A model generated the notes under the pieces. It was not told where the DNA came from, ran no database searches, and saw only the letters and a program-made list of their open reading frames with translations. This document shows positions 51,581 to 60,949 of a DNA stretch of 64,000 bases, piece after piece; position 1 is the stretch's first letter; each line of letters opens with the position of its first letter. The DNA lies in contig NZ_PIOD01000003.1 in NCBI RefSeq assembly GCF_003369565.1, positions 62,001 through 126,000 of the forward strand. Reading direction: 5' to 3'. The position numbers and the translations under genes are program-made. This DNA comes from Oceanobacillus chungangensis. GTDB lineage: Bacteria > Bacillota > Bacilli > Bacillales > Amphibacillaceae.

Positions 51581-52072
51581 TTATTCAAGCCCAACAACCT
51601 GACTCCTTCTTTCCATCAGCATGACATCACGCCAAACACCATTTAGTTTTCCTACCCGCTTCCGCACTCCAACTTCTCGAAAGCCAGCTTTTTCGTGTAA
51701 GTGAATGCTTCCACTGTTTTCTGTAAAAATTCCTGATTGTAATGTCCAGAATCCATTTTCCTCACTTGTCTTAATTAACTCGCTTAATAGGCTTGTGCCA
51801 ATTCCTTTTCCTTTACTTTCCACACCAAGATAAATACTCAGTTCTGCTACACCATGGTAAGCTTTCTGACTAGAAGTTGGGAGCAATGCAGCCCAGCCAA
51901 TAACCTTGTCTCCATCCCTTACGACTAATCTGCAATCCTGCAAATACTTCCTATTCCAAGTATCCCAGCTCGGTGCTTCTGTTTCGAACGTCGCATTAGC
52001 AGTATTTATCCCTTCAATGAAAATAGCACGAACCTGTTCCCAGTCATTTTCTTTCATGTTGTCAATTATCAT
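51581..52072 (-). CDS. GNAT acetyltransferase, phosphinothricin/methionine sulphoximine type
   Basis: The 163-residue protein contains the segments VRAIFIEGINTANATFETEAPSW (start, residues 14-36), AELSIYLGVESKGKGIGTSLL (motif A, GKGIG), GFWTLQSGIFTENSGSI and HEKAGFREVGVRKRVGKLNG. These are the features of the Pat/Bar/YwnH group that acetylates phosphinothricin, methionine sulphone or related amines. In a soil or marine bacillus the natural substrate is uncertain. The preceding gene is another GNAT with 34 bases between, so they may form one unit. Confidence 0.87.
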   Translation of the reverse strand: MIIDNMKENDWEQVRAIFIEGINTANATFETEAPSWDTWNRKYLQDCRLVVRDGDKVIGWAALLPTSSQKAYHGVAELSIYLGVESKGKGIGTSLLSELIKTSEENGFWTLQSGIFTENSGSIHLHEKAGFREVGVRKRVGKLNGVWRDVMLMERRSQVVGLE

Positions 52073-52105
52073 GTGATCACCTTATCTAATCTAAATTCAT
52101 CATTT

Positions 52106-52606
52106 TTATAGTTCAATCCAAAATCTCCTTATTACACTGCCATCCTCATCTCGGAATGGCTCATCCTCAATACCACCATTTTTCAAAATCACTTTCGCAG
52201 AGCAAATATTATCATCATCACAAGTGACAAGTACACGCTTAAGCTCCTGTTCTTTACATTTTTTCAATGCTTGGGCCAACATAAGCGTTGCGTAGCCCTT
52301 TTGCCGTTCAGACGGTCTAACACCGTAACCGATATGACCACCGATATTTTGTAAATAATCGTTTAATCTATGACGGATATTCACCATCGCTACGATACGA
52401 TTCCGATTATCTATTAAAAAATAATTTGAATTTGGCACCCAATTTTCTATGCCTTGCTGGCGCATCTCTAGTTCCTCTAAATATGCTTCATATGTATCAT
52501 ACCCAGATAAACTAAAACTACTAGGAACCATACGTGCTGAACCCCATTCCTTAACATAGGCTTCATGCTCAGACTGCCATCGCTTCTCTACCTTTACTAG
52601 CTTCAT
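52106..52606 (-). CDS. GNAT family acetyltransferase
   Basis: The 166-residue protein is a GNAT with NYFLIDNRNRIVAMVNIRH, the motif A region IGGHIGYGVRPSERQKGYATLML (RQKGYA pyrophosphate loop) and VLVTCDDDNICSAKVILKN. RimJ-like acetyltransferases of this type (YegS-unrelated) modify proteins or small amines; no substrate can be given. ATG 52606 is preceded by GGAGGGATTTAT. It is the first gene of a two-GNAT unit. Confidence 0.82.
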   Translation of the reverse strand: MKLVKVEKRWQSEHEAYVKEWGSARMVPSSFSLSGYDTYEAYLEELEMRQQGIENWVPNSNYFLIDNRNRIVAMVNIRHRLNDYLQNIGGHIGYGVRPSERQKGYATLMLAQALKKCKEQELKRVLVTCDDDNICSAKVILKNGGIEDEPFRDEDGSVIRRFWIEL

Positions 52607-52968
52607 ATAAATCCCTCCATTTTCTTTAGAGATTAAATAATTTTAATAGCGTAATTGATTAAATAATTATAATCAATTACGCTTCATCTGGGAATACTTT
52701 TTTGGGATCAGTTTTTATTTCTTGTCGATATATATAAACTACGAATAACTTAGGTTGATATTAATCATGTCCAGTTCAAGATAAGTAACACGAACTAACA
52801 TAGTGATTAGATGCAATTCGCATTGCGTTTATCACCTATTCTTTATTGATATATCAGCTTTTGAGAAGATTCATAACCTTAATTAGGATATTAATTATCA
52901 TCATTTCATTGAGTTGCAGATTTGTTGAAAAAGAAGTTTATTATCTTATGGGAGAAGGAGTTTTCAAA
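52607..52968. other. Divergent gap with an orphan hairpin
   Basis: About 360 bases between the GNAT unit and the kinase gene. GCGTAATTGATTA (52649-52661) pairs perfectly with TAATCAATTACGC (52670-52682), but it lies upstream of both genes and has only a weak T tail, so it may be a leftover terminator. The segment near 52735-52760 vaguely resembles the ends of the MITE-like repeat. No gene is seen. Confidence 0.5.
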
Positions 52969-53025
52969 TTGGTAGCGAAGTTTAAAGATATGTTAGTTTA
53001 TATTGGCTTGGGGGATATTAAATGA
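52969..53025 (+). CDS. Possible 18-codon leader ORF before the kinase gene
   Basis: TTG 52969, preceded by GGAGAAGGAG at good spacing, opens an 18-residue frame (MVAKFKDMLVYIGLGDIK) whose TGA overlaps the ATG of the next gene (ATGA). It could be a translationally coupled leader peptide, or the first codons of a decayed gene. Too short to judge by composition. Confidence 0.4.
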   Translation: MVAKFKDMLVYIGLGDIK

Positions 53026-54032
53026 CTGTTAAAATAATATTTGCATCAAATAAATTAGGAACTATAAAAAATGACCAGTTACAGTCAATGCTTGATAAGC
53101 ATCACTTAGGTAAACTTATTTCATCAAATAAAACAGCATTTGGGGCGATGGGGCAGACTATGTTTGTCTCATCAACTGAAGGGAATTTTGTTTTAAAAGG
53201 AAACCCACTTTATACTGGTCAATTGGTTGAGGAAAAATATTTTATTGAAAATATCAATAAAAGAACAAAAGTTGAAGTACCTATTCCATATATTATTGAT
53301 GATTCCGAAGAAATATTTGGTTGGAGTTACTCTATAATGCCGCTTCTCCAAGGAGAACATATTAATTCAGAGCATTTGAAAACAAATCTTAGATTTGAAG
53401 ATAAAATTAAGATAGCTGAATCAATTGCAAAAACTTTATCTTCATTTCATAGTTGGAGAGTTGAAGATTTTGGTGAACTAAATCCTGAAACATTTGAAAT
53501 AGATCGTTTTAAAGATTCCTATTATCAGTGGCTTTTCAAGAGAATTATGTATTGGTTAGAGGATGCAAAGAAGTATTCAGAGATAACTGCTGAAGATATA
53601 CGTTGGGCGGAGACTCTATTAGATGAATCTAAAGAGGATTTCACTAATTTTTTCTCACCAACTTTTATTATGGGAGATTTTAAGCCAGGAAACTTCTTGG
53701 TACATTCAGAGGACGATAGTTGGCAGATAAGTGGCGTATTTGACTTTACCAATGCTTATTTTGCAGATCCTGTTACAGATTTAATAAAGATGATTACATA
53801 TTACTTAGATAACAATGAAAGGGAAATTTCAAAGCATTTACTCGACGTGTACTGTAGTAATTTAAAAGAAACAGAAAGTATTAAAAAACGAATAAAGGTA
53901 CATATGCTTCACCAACGAGTATTGGATTGGGGAAGTGCAAAGGCCACGAAAATGGCAGATTGGGAAAATGAACTTTCGTTTTCTAAATGGGTAGAAGCAT
54001 ATACAGACTCAGTAGAAAGCCTTTTAGAGTAA
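53022..54032 (+). CDS. Aminoglycoside phosphotransferase-fold kinase
   Basis: The 336-residue protein has the protein-kinase-like APH fold: GAMGQTMFVSSTEGNFVLKG (nucleotide loop and Lys), WSYSIMPLLQGEHI (hinge), FIMGDFKPGNFLVH (catalytic loop with Asp and Asn; the usual His two before Asp is Met here) and GVFDFTNAYFADPVTDL (metal-binding Asp). Family members phosphorylate aminoglycosides, macrolides, choline or homoserine; the target is unknown. RBS GGGGGATATTAA. It is somewhat AT-rich compared with the core genes, and stands at the left border of a patch with metal resistance genes. Confidence 0.8.
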   Translation: MTVKIIFASNKLGTIKNDQLQSMLDKHHLGKLISSNKTAFGAMGQTMFVSSTEGNFVLKGNPLYTGQLVEEKYFIENINKRTKVEVPIPYIIDDSEEIFGWSYSIMPLLQGEHINSEHLKTNLRFEDKIKIAESIAKTLSSFHSWRVEDFGELNPETFEIDRFKDSYYQWLFKRIMYWLEDAKKYSEITAEDIRWAETLLDESKEDFTNFFSPTFIMGDFKPGNFLVHSEDDSWQISGVFDFTNAYFADPVTDLIKMITYYLDNNEREISKHLLDVYCSNLKETESIKKRIKVHMLHQRVLDWGSAKATKMADWENELSFSKWVEAYTDSVESLLE

Positions 54033-54189
54033 ACAGTAAAAGAACGAAAGAAAACAGCAATGGCATTGAAACGTTATTTAAGCTGGAATCATTTACTCCC
54101 TATGAGTTCTTTTATTTTATCCGCAGGATAATTCCTTCCTCGTATGAACAGCGAAGCAAAGCGCATAGTGAAATAATACTTTTCGTAAC

Positions 54190-54222
54190 AAAGAGATGTT
54201 TCTAATCAAAAAACATCTCTTT
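54190..54222. terminator. Bidirectional terminator between kinase and cadA
   Basis: AAAGAGATGTTT (54190-54201) pairs with AAACATCTCTTT (54211-54222) around a 9-base loop. Confidence 0.85.
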
Positions 54223-54227
54223 AAACC

Positions 54228-56819
54228 CTATACTTTAAATTTTAACAACCTTAATGCATTTAAGATAACAATTAATGCTGCGCCTGTGTCACTTAATACA
54301 GCCATCCAAAGGGTAAGCCATCCTGGGAATATCAAAACTAGCGCAGTGACTTTAATAATGATAGAGAACCAAATATTTTGTTTAATAATCGTTAAAGCCT
54401 TTCTGCTTAACTTCATTGTATGAGGAAGTTTATCCAGATTATCAGCCATTAATACAATATCTGCTGTCTCCATTGCAGTATCCGTTCCTGCACCACCCAT
54501 TGCAATACCTATATCTGCTGTTGCGAGTGCTGGAGCATCATTAATACCGTCTCCGACCATTGCCACCTTATGCCCTTCATTTTGTAATTTCTTTATCGAA
54601 TCTACTTTATCCTCTGGCAATAATCCTGCGAAATATCGATTCACATTTGCTTCTGAAGCAATCATTTTTGCGGTTCCTTCATTATCCCCAGTCAACATGA
54701 TTGTTTGATTAACCCCACTTTGCTTTAATGCTTTTAAAGCTGATGCTGAAGTTTCTCGTATGATATCAGAAACTGCAATAATCCCAAAAATTCGATCTTG
54801 TGTCCCTATGATAACGACTGTCTTCCCTTTGTTCTGCATCTCTTGAACATGATTTTTTACGTCAACTAAAGGCACATTCATGTCTTCAAATAGTTTTAAA
54901 TTACCAGCATAAAAAACATCTTCTTCAATAGTTGCTTCTACACCTTTTCCGATGATACTCTTGAACATCTTACCATTTTTAGGTTGAATTCCTATTTCAT
55001 TGGCGTAATCAACAATTGATTTAGCAATAGGATGTGTTGAATAAGCTTCTAATGTGAAAGCTATTGAAAGCAATTCTTCTTCCGATACTGTTAATGCTTT
55101 GATTTCTGATACTTTAGGCTTCCCTTCAGTCAAAGTTCCTGTTTTATCGAATGCAATTGCAGTAATTGTACCTGCCTTTTCTAAGAAGCTGCCACCTTTA
55201 ATTAAGACTCCGTTTTTTGCAGCATTTCCAATAGCTGAAACTATCGCAACAGGAGTAGAAATGACTAAAGCACAAGGACACGCTACAACAAGTAGTTCGA
55301 GCCCTTTATAAAACCACCCTCCCCAATTACCAAATCCAAGAAGTGGAGGCAAAACCATAAATGCTATTGCAAGAATGAACACAACTGGTGTATAGATACT
55401 GGCAAATTTATCTATAAATGCTTCTGTTGATGCTTTTTGTTCTTGAGCTTCTTCAACCAAGTGAATAATTTTGGATATGGTTGTATCTTCCATTAACTTC
55501 GTGACCTTAACCTCCAAGGAACCATGTTCATTTATCGTTCCAGCGTATACTGTATCACCAAGAGTTTTATCAACTGGAATGGACTCGCCTGTAATTGGAG
55601 CCTGATTGACACTCGATTCTCCTTGAATGATTTCACCGTCTAATGGAATTTTATCACCGGGCTTAACAATGATAATATCACCGATTATTATTTCTTCTAC
55701 TGGTTTTTTAAATATCTCTGAACCAACTTGGACCCACGCTTCTGGTGGAGCTAAATCCATAAGATTACGGATTGAATCCCTTGTTCGCTCAATTGAATGT
55801 GCTTGTAGGTAGTTACCGATTGCAAAAAACCAAACAACGGTAGCGCCTTCAAGCCATTCACCAATTAGAGCAGCTCCAATAGCCGCAGCAGACATTAGAA
55901 CATTCATATCCAGTGAACGACTTCTTATTGCATAAAATGCACTCTTAACTGGCTTATATCCGCTTATTACCATTGCTAAGGCGTATAATATTGTGGAGAT
56001 CCATGTAGAAATCCCATTAAATGAACCGAAAATACCAAAAGCTATTAGTATACCTGATAAGATGACTAAACCATTTTCATTGTTTTTAATTTTGTTCGTT
56101 TGTATCGATTTTTTATTAGATTGTAATAAAGCTTTATAACCAATTTTAGAAACTTCGGACATAATATCTTCGACACTGCCAAAATGTTCAACCTTCATTT
56201 TTCCAGTAGAGAAATTAACACTGATATTTTGAACGGAAGGAAGCGTATTTAAGTGGTTTTCTATACTCTTTGCACAACTGCTACAGTCCATCCCTTCAAT
56301 ATCAAATATTTTCATATTTCCTTTTTGATTTAAAGGTTCAACAGAATACCCAAGTTTCTTGATTTCAGTCTCGATTAGGATAAAGGCACCAGCATTACTA
56401 GCAGCCACCTGCATTTTAGCTGTACTGAAATTAACCTTTACCTCACTTATTTCTTTTAGCCTACTTAATCCTTTTTCGATGGTTATTGCACAAGCAGCAC
56501 AATCCATCCCACGCACTCTATATAACATCTTCTCTTCAGAGGGAAGAGAATTTGAGATGGTCTTTATTGTCTTTTGTTCATTATTACTACAACAACTTGT
56601 TTTTTCTAATTCATTAATTGTTTCTTTGGCTGAATTACTACAACAACCTGTTTTCTCTTGATTTAAAATGGGCATCGGCTTAAAGCTACTTACCGAATCA
56701 TTGTCACATGAACAACAACTTAAAGTTTCTTTTTTTGCATTTGATTTATCAGAAGAGCTGCAATAACTTTCATCTTTATTCTCAGTTATTTCATTTGAGC
56801 TACAGCATTGGTCAGCCAA
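54228..56819 (-). CDS. cadA: Cd/Zn/Pb-type heavy metal P1B ATPase
   Basis: The 863-residue exporter has an N-terminal Cys-rich region of about 90 residues with four CCS motifs (QCCSSNE, SCCSCDN, GCCSNSA, SCCSNNE), two HMA domains (RVRGMDCAACAITIEK and IEGMDCSSCAKSIEN), then a normal P1B core: VVACPCALVISTP (CPC), FDKTGTLTEGKPK (phosphorylated Asp), STHPIAKS (HP motif), GDGINDAPAL, and the late helix LSDTGAALIVIL, whose Asp is typical of the Zn/Cd/Pb subgroup. It is about 140 residues longer than common CadA because of the Cys-rich head and second HMA. It follows a CmtR-like repressor gene by 11 bases. Confidence 0.93.
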   Translation of the reverse strand: MADQCCSSNEITENKDESYCSSSDKSNAKKETLSCCSCDNDSVSSFKPMPILNQEKTGCCSNSAKETINELEKTSCCSNNEQKTIKTISNSLPSEEKMLYRVRGMDCAACAITIEKGLSRLKEISEVKVNFSTAKMQVAASNAGAFILIETEIKKLGYSVEPLNQKGNMKIFDIEGMDCSSCAKSIENHLNTLPSVQNISVNFSTGKMKVEHFGSVEDIMSEVSKIGYKALLQSNKKSIQTNKIKNNENGLVILSGILIAFGIFGSFNGISTWISTILYALAMVISGYKPVKSAFYAIRSRSLDMNVLMSAAAIGAALIGEWLEGATVVWFFAIGNYLQAHSIERTRDSIRNLMDLAPPEAWVQVGSEIFKKPVEEIIIGDIIIVKPGDKIPLDGEIIQGESSVNQAPITGESIPVDKTLGDTVYAGTINEHGSLEVKVTKLMEDTTISKIIHLVEEAQEQKASTEAFIDKFASIYTPVVFILAIAFMVLPPLLGFGNWGGWFYKGLELLVVACPCALVISTPVAIVSAIGNAAKNGVLIKGGSFLEKAGTITAIAFDKTGTLTEGKPKVSEIKALTVSEEELLSIAFTLEAYSTHPIAKSIVDYANEIGIQPKNGKMFKSIIGKGVEATIEEDVFYAGNLKLFEDMNVPLVDVKNHVQEMQNKGKTVVIIGTQDRIFGIIAVSDIIRETSASALKALKQSGVNQTIMLTGDNEGTAKMIASEANVNRYFAGLLPEDKVDSIKKLQNEGHKVAMVGDGINDAPALATADIGIAMGGAGTDTAMETADIVLMADNLDKLPHTMKLSRKALTIIKQNIWFSIIIKVTALVLIFPGWLTLWMAVLSDTGAALIVILNALRLLKFKV

Positions 56820-56830
56820 TTTAATCCCCC

Positions 56831-57157
56831 TTAATCGATATGATGCTCACAGCATGCAACATCATTTTGAACATCTTCAAGAGCAACATCGAACATCGTT
56901 AATAAATTCCGTATATGTTGATTACGTAAACTGTAATAGCAGTATTTCCCTTCATTCCGGCCCACGATAATTCCACAACCTTTTAAACACGCAAGATGCT
57001 GTGAAATGTTCGATTGATTTCCATTAATTTCCTCTACAATTTGAGATACTGTTTTTTCCTGATCTTTTATACTTTCGAGAATTTTAATTCTTGTTTTATT
57101 TGAAAATCCATGGATGAGTTTAACTTTCATATCGATATCAAGATTGTTAATATTCAT
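56831..57157 (-). CDS. ArsR/SmtB family metal sensor, CmtR-like
   Basis: The 108-residue winged helix has FSNKTRIKILESIKDQEKT, QSNISQHLACLKGCGIIVG and NEGKYCYYSLRNQHI. Its Cys residues fall at 57, 61 and 102 (with 73 and 103), the same numbers as the three metal ligands of mycobacterial CmtR, a Cd/Pb sensor. The CadC-type N-terminal Cys are absent. It should repress its own cadA operon and release on Cd or Pb. The ATG follows AAAGGGGAGTATTT. Two operator dyads lie just upstream. Confidence 0.88.
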   Translation of the reverse strand: MNINNLDIDMKVKLIHGFSNKTRIKILESIKDQEKTVSQIVEEINGNQSNISQHLACLKGCGIIVGRNEGKYCYYSLRNQHIRNLLTMFDVALEDVQNDVACCEHHID

Positions 57158-57171
57158 AAATACTCCCCTTT

Positions 57172-57227
57172 CATATTAGTAATAGCTAATATGTTTTGTT
57201 ATAATCATATTAGCTATTACTAATATG
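57172..57227 (-). promoter_or_regulatory. Paired operators and promoter of the cad operon
   Basis: Two 22-bp sites, 57172-57193 and 57206-57227, are exact reverse complements separated by 12 bases; each has arms ATATTAG and CTAATAT. On the minus strand TTGACA (57235-57230) and TAATAT (57212-57207) with a 17-bp spacer form the promoter, so the distal site covers the spacer and -10. Confidence 0.85.
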
Positions 57228-57311
57228 TGTGTCAATTATTTATTATGTCATAAAAAAATAAGACTATTTTCCTTACTATGGTATAGGGAATAAGAAATGG
57301 GTGATTTTACT

Positions 57312-58352
57312 ATGTATGATGCAATTATTATCGGTGGTGGTCAAGCTGGTCTTTCTATGGGGTATTACTTGCAGCAAACAAATTTATCTTTTCTAATTCT
57401 TGAAAAAGGAGAAAGAATTGGAGAGGTTTGGAGAAATAGATATGATTCTCTTAGATTGTTTACTCCTCGTGCTTATAGTTCACTACCAGGGCTAGCGTTA
57501 GAAGGAATTCAGAGTGATTACCCAACAAAAGACGACATCGCAAAGTATTTATCTTTATATGCCAATACATTTAGACTTCCATTAAAGCTAAAGACCACAG
57601 TTCAAAGAATACATAAAACTCAGAATGGATTTCGAATTGCAACAGATAAAGAAGAATTTTCAGCTAAAAATGTGGTTATAGCAGCAGGGGCATTTCAGAA
57701 ACCGCTTCTGCCAAAGTTTATGAATACATTGTCAAATGGTGTTTTACAATTACATTCATCCGAGTATATGAATGCGAAACAACTAAGAGATGGGGCTGTA
57801 TTAGTAGTTGGCGGCGGGAATTCAGGATCACAAATTGCCGTAGAATTATCAAAAGAAAGAAAAACATATTTATCAGTTAGTCATAGAATTAAATTTCTAC
57901 CTCAAGATATAATGAAAAAAAGCATCTTCTGGTGGTTTGATAAATTAGGAATATATACAGCAAATGTTAATTCTAAGGTTGGTCAAATTATTAAAAAACA
58001 ACCAGACCCTATTTTTGGTTACGAGCTCAAAACACTCATAAAAAATGAAAAAGTAATATTAAAACCACGAACTAGATCGATACAAAATAACAATTTTACT
58101 TTTGAAGACAATAGTCAATTAAACGTTAATAATGTGATATGGTCAACAGGTTTTGTATCTGATTATAGTTGGATTGACATAGCTGAAGTTTTTGACGAAA
58201 AAAATCAACTGCTTCATCAAAGGGGGATAAGTCCGGTAAAGGGATTATATTTTTTAGGATTGCCGTGGCAATCTTGCAGGGGGTCTGCACTTCTTCAAGG
58301 GGTTGGAGCAGACGCAGAATATTTGATAAAATCTATCTTAGATAATAGTTAA
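57312..58352 (+). CDS. CzcO-type flavin-containing monooxygenase-like protein
   Basis: The protein (346 residues from ATG 57312) has an FAD motif (DAIIIGGGQAGLSMGYYLQ), the FMO-like segment GEVWRNRYDSLRLFTPRAY and a second nucleotide motif (VLVVGGGNSGSQIAVEL), plus VIWSTGFVSDYSWID. It belongs to the CzcO/YhiN-like flavoprotein group sometimes found near cation export genes; the reaction is unknown. GGGTGA precedes ATG 57312; a start at 57297 has no RBS. It is divergent from the cad operon, whose operators it may share. Confidence 0.8.
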   Translation: MYDAIIIGGGQAGLSMGYYLQQTNLSFLILEKGERIGEVWRNRYDSLRLFTPRAYSSLPGLALEGIQSDYPTKDDIAKYLSLYANTFRLPLKLKTTVQRIHKTQNGFRIATDKEEFSAKNVVIAAGAFQKPLLPKFMNTLSNGVLQLHSSEYMNAKQLRDGAVLVVGGGNSGSQIAVELSKERKTYLSVSHRIKFLPQDIMKKSIFWWFDKLGIYTANVNSKVGQIIKKQPDPIFGYELKTLIKNEKVILKPRTRSIQNNNFTFEDNSQLNVNNVIWSTGFVSDYSWIDIAEVFDEKNQLLHQRGISPVKGLYFLGLPWQSCRGSALLQGVGADAEYLIKSILDNS

Positions 58353-58661
58353 ATAAGTTATTTCAACTGATGCGTTTAGTGTATTTTTGGGTTTTCTATA
58401 CTATATTTAGATTCTATTTTATCTTTTTTTGGATGTTGCAACATAGTTTCCGTTGTTTAGAGATTTTTATTATTTTATTGTCTATTATACATATTTCACA
58501 AACAGTGGGTTAAATCATCAAATTGATCATCTTTTCCTATGTAAAATGCGGAATATATTTTCCCAATATTGCATTATTAATACAAGAGGTTATTTGAAGT
58601 AAAGTCACAGGTTAATTGAATCATCAGGTGGGGTTAAAAAGGTTAAGAAGGATGTGGGATT
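58353..58661. other. About 310 bases without a gene
   Basis: AT-rich gap between the flavoprotein gene and the HXXEE gene. I see no hairpin terminator, repeat or ORF; it should hold the promoter of the HXXEE gene. Confidence 0.55.
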
Positions 58662-59198
58662 ATGGAACAATGGCTTAATGTCCAAACACTTATTTGGTTA
58701 TTTCCGATTATGTTTATCCTTCATGATTTTGAAGAAATTATTATGGTTGAAAAATGGCTAAAAAGAAACTCCACTAGCTTGTATGACACATTACCGAAGA
58801 AAATTGCAGACAGAGTCATTAAACAATTTTCTATGTCAACAGTACAGTTTGCTGTAGCCGTATTAGTAATATTTTTATTCGTAAGTAGTTCTACCATTAT
58901 GGCAAATCAATATGTGATTCAAGGATTACTTGGTAATATTTATATTTTTACAATTATTACGTTGACATTTTTTCTACATGCCTTTACTCATATTGGTCAA
59001 TCTATCGTGCTTCGTACCATTACGCCTGGTGTATTCACATCCGTAATTATTATCATTCCATACAGTTTCGTTTTGTATCGTTCGTTATTAGTGAATGAAG
59101 TAATCACATGGGAAATTATTTTTGTCAGTCTACCTTTTTGTCTCTTAATAATCCCTGCTGCTTTGCTTGCCCATTGGATTGGAAAAAAAGTTGTATAA
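58662..59198 (+). CDS. HXXEE domain membrane protein
   Basis: The 178-residue protein has the family-defining motif in FPIMFILHDFEEIIMVEKW (His-x-x-Glu-Glu) and about five membrane segments (FAVAVLVIFLFVSSSTIM, IYIFTIITLTFFLHAFTHIGQ, SVIIIIPYSFVLY, FVSLPFCLLIIPAALLAHWIG). The HDFEE motif and a second His pair (HAFTH) may bind metal. Function of the family is unknown. RBS GAAGGATGTGGG. It is the last gene of the resistance patch. Confidence 0.85.
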   Translation: MEQWLNVQTLIWLFPIMFILHDFEEIIMVEKWLKRNSTSLYDTLPKKIADRVIKQFSMSTVQFAVAVLVIFLFVSSSTIMANQYVIQGLLGNIYIFTIITLTFFLHAFTHIGQSIVLRTITPGVFTSVIIIIPYSFVLYRSLLVNEVITWEIIFVSLPFCLLIIPAALLAHWIGKKVV

Positions 59199-59219
59199 AT
59201 ATGGTGCATTAGCTGAAGT

Positions 59220-59255
59220 TAGGAGGCTGGGACATAACTTAACCCCAGCCTCCTA
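59220..59255 (+). terminator. Intrinsic terminator with the GGGACATAA motif
   Basis: TAGGAGGCTGGG (59220-59231) pairs with CCCAGCCTCCTA (59244-59255). The loop start GACATAA after the GGCTGGG arm is a form often seen repeated in Firmicute genomes. Confidence 0.85.
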
Positions 59256-59375
59256 CTTGCTAATATTATTGATAGTTTGCTGATAAATTATATGCAAATT
59301 AGCTTGTTGTTCATATTGTTATCAGTAATTTTATCTTTCAAATTTAAACCCATTTGTTTTCGTGCAATCAATTTA

Positions 59376-59936
59376 CTACTCTATTTCCTTAATTATTCTT
59401 GCTGGATTTCCACCAACAACTACATTATCAGGTACATCCTTTGTCACTACAGCACCAGAAGCAACAACTACATTATTGCCAATATTCACCCCTGGATTTA
59501 TAACTGAACGTCCACCAATCCAGACATTGTCACCGATTGTAACGGGCTTTCCTAGCTCTTGGCCAGAATTGCGTTCAATTGGGTCTAAAGGATGTGTTGC
59601 TGCATAAATATGAACGCCGGGTGCAAGCATACAATTATCACCTATTCTAACGTCACAAATATCTAAAATAACACAATCAAAATTCGCATAGAAGTTCTCA
59701 CCAACATATATATTTGCACCATAATCACATCTGAAGGTTGGCTCGATATAAATGTTTTTCCCTGTCGATCCAAACAGCTCTTTTAAAATTTTACTGCGCT
59801 CTTCTTCTTCGTTTTCCGTCGTTTGATTGTATAATCTCGTTAACCTACGTGCATTGCTCCGCATTTCCAGTAATTCTTTATCAGCGGGTCTATATAGCTC
59901 TCCGGCTAACATTTTTTCTCTTTCCGTTTTCATCAT
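59376..59936 (-). CDS. maa: Maltose O-acetyltransferase-type hexapeptide enzyme
   Basis: The 186-residue protein has the N-terminal [21 protein letters not shown] of sugar O-acetyltransferases and left-handed beta-helix hexapeptide repeats ([91 protein letters not shown]). The catalytic His is in YAATHPLDP. It uses acetyl-CoA to acetylate glucose, maltose or a similar sugar. RBS AGAGGATGAATAT. Confidence 0.9.
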   Translation of the reverse strand: MMKTEREKMLAGELYRPADKELLEMRSNARRLTRLYNQTTENEEEERSKILKELFGSTGKNIYIEPTFRCDYGANIYVGENFYANFDCVILDICDVRIGDNCMLAPGVHIYAATHPLDPIERNSGQELGKPVTIGDNVWIGGRSVINPGVNIGNNVVVASGAVVTKDVPDNVVVGGNPARIIKEIE

Positions 59937-59947
59937 ATATTCATCCT

Positions 59948-60949
59948 CTATTTTTTCCTCGCTCTAATAAATCCATCAACCGCATCCCAAATTAATCCAA
60001 TGATTAGCAAAATAAAAATCCAGAATGTTGATTGTTCCCATATCTTACTTACAATGTCAAATGCTTCACTGCCAGTAGTCAAGATACCAGCATCCACTAA
60101 TTCCATCACAAAATTTGGATTCCAAAATTCAGGCCCGCTAATCATTAATAAAACTCCAGCCATTGATATTAAATTTACAATAAGCGTATATGCGGCAAGC
60201 TTATACGTCCATTTCCCAAAAACTAGCTTTAAACATTCCTTTATTACTCCAAATCCAAATATTAGAATGATAAATAATAGGTACGTTCCATACGTTTGTT
60301 CATTCAAAAATGGGACGACCCCAGTAAATTCATCTGTGAATCTCCAAACACCAAAGTATTCACTTGAAAATGCGAATATGACGATAAATATGGAGTAAAA
60401 GATTATTCCAAAAAGCGCTTCTCCTCGTTTAATTTGCCTCTTTTCATCGGGTACTGGCGGCAGATCCGATGGTCGCCATTCTGATTCTAATGATAACTCC
60501 TTGAAATTATAAGCGCCAGCCATCTCTGGAATGGCAAATCCAAACGTCGTCCAGCCAAATGCTGTTGGAAGCCCTGTTACCAAGCCAATAATCAGATCGA
60601 TAAAATGATCGAGTATTTCAACTGGATTTAGAATAACTTGAATGACGAAATTAATTCCGATAACAGAGGCTGTAATTATCATAACAATTTTCAACACTAA
60701 AATATAGGAATCAAAAATTTCCGGTCCGATTAGATATCTTTTTGTACCACGGTACTGATCTGCTAGCTTTCTCGGACTCCCTAACTCTAGCAATACCGCT
60801 TCAATATCTTGAACAGTAATTCCAGTATCACCAACACGTTCATCCAGCATATCTTCAATTAATCCCCGAAGCTCTTCCTCAATATCCTTTCGTTGTGCTT
60901 GTGGCAGCTTCTGGGTAACTGCATAAATATACCGATTAATCAGTTCCAT
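59948..60949 (-). CDS. HAAS-domain membrane protein (pair 3)
   Basis: The product (333 residues from ATG 60949) starts with a HAAS domain ([56 protein letters not shown] over about 75 residues) and continues with some six membrane helices ([84 protein letters not shown]). AAAGGAGATGATT precedes ATG 60949, which overlaps the PadR gene by 14 bases. This is the longest of the three HAAS partners. Confidence 0.85.
   Translation of the reverse strand: MELINRYIYAVTQKLPQAQRKDIEEELRGLIEDMLDERVGDTGITVQDIEAVLLELGSPRKLADQYRGTKRYLIGPEIFDSYILVLKIVMIITASVIGINFVIQVILNPVEILDHFIDLIIGLVTGLPTAFGWTTFGFAIPEMAGAYNFKELSLESEWRPSDLPPVPDEKRQIKRGEALFGIIFYSIFIVIFAFSSEYFGVWRFTDEFTGVVPFLNEQTYGTYLLFIILIFGFGVIKECLKLVFGKWTYKLAAYTLIVNLISMAGVLLMISGPEFWNPNFVMELVDAGILTTGSEAFDIVSKIWEQSTFWIFILLIIGLIWDAVDGFIRARKK

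Noticed and set aside
52649-52682. Terminator of a gene in the 52.6-kb gap
   Set aside because: The stem is perfect but lies upstream of both divergent genes, and no gene ends there; kept only as an orphan hairpin.
59220-59255. Stem with GGGACATAA as a mobile repeat
   Set aside because: Only one copy is seen in this window, and it is placed as a normal terminator.
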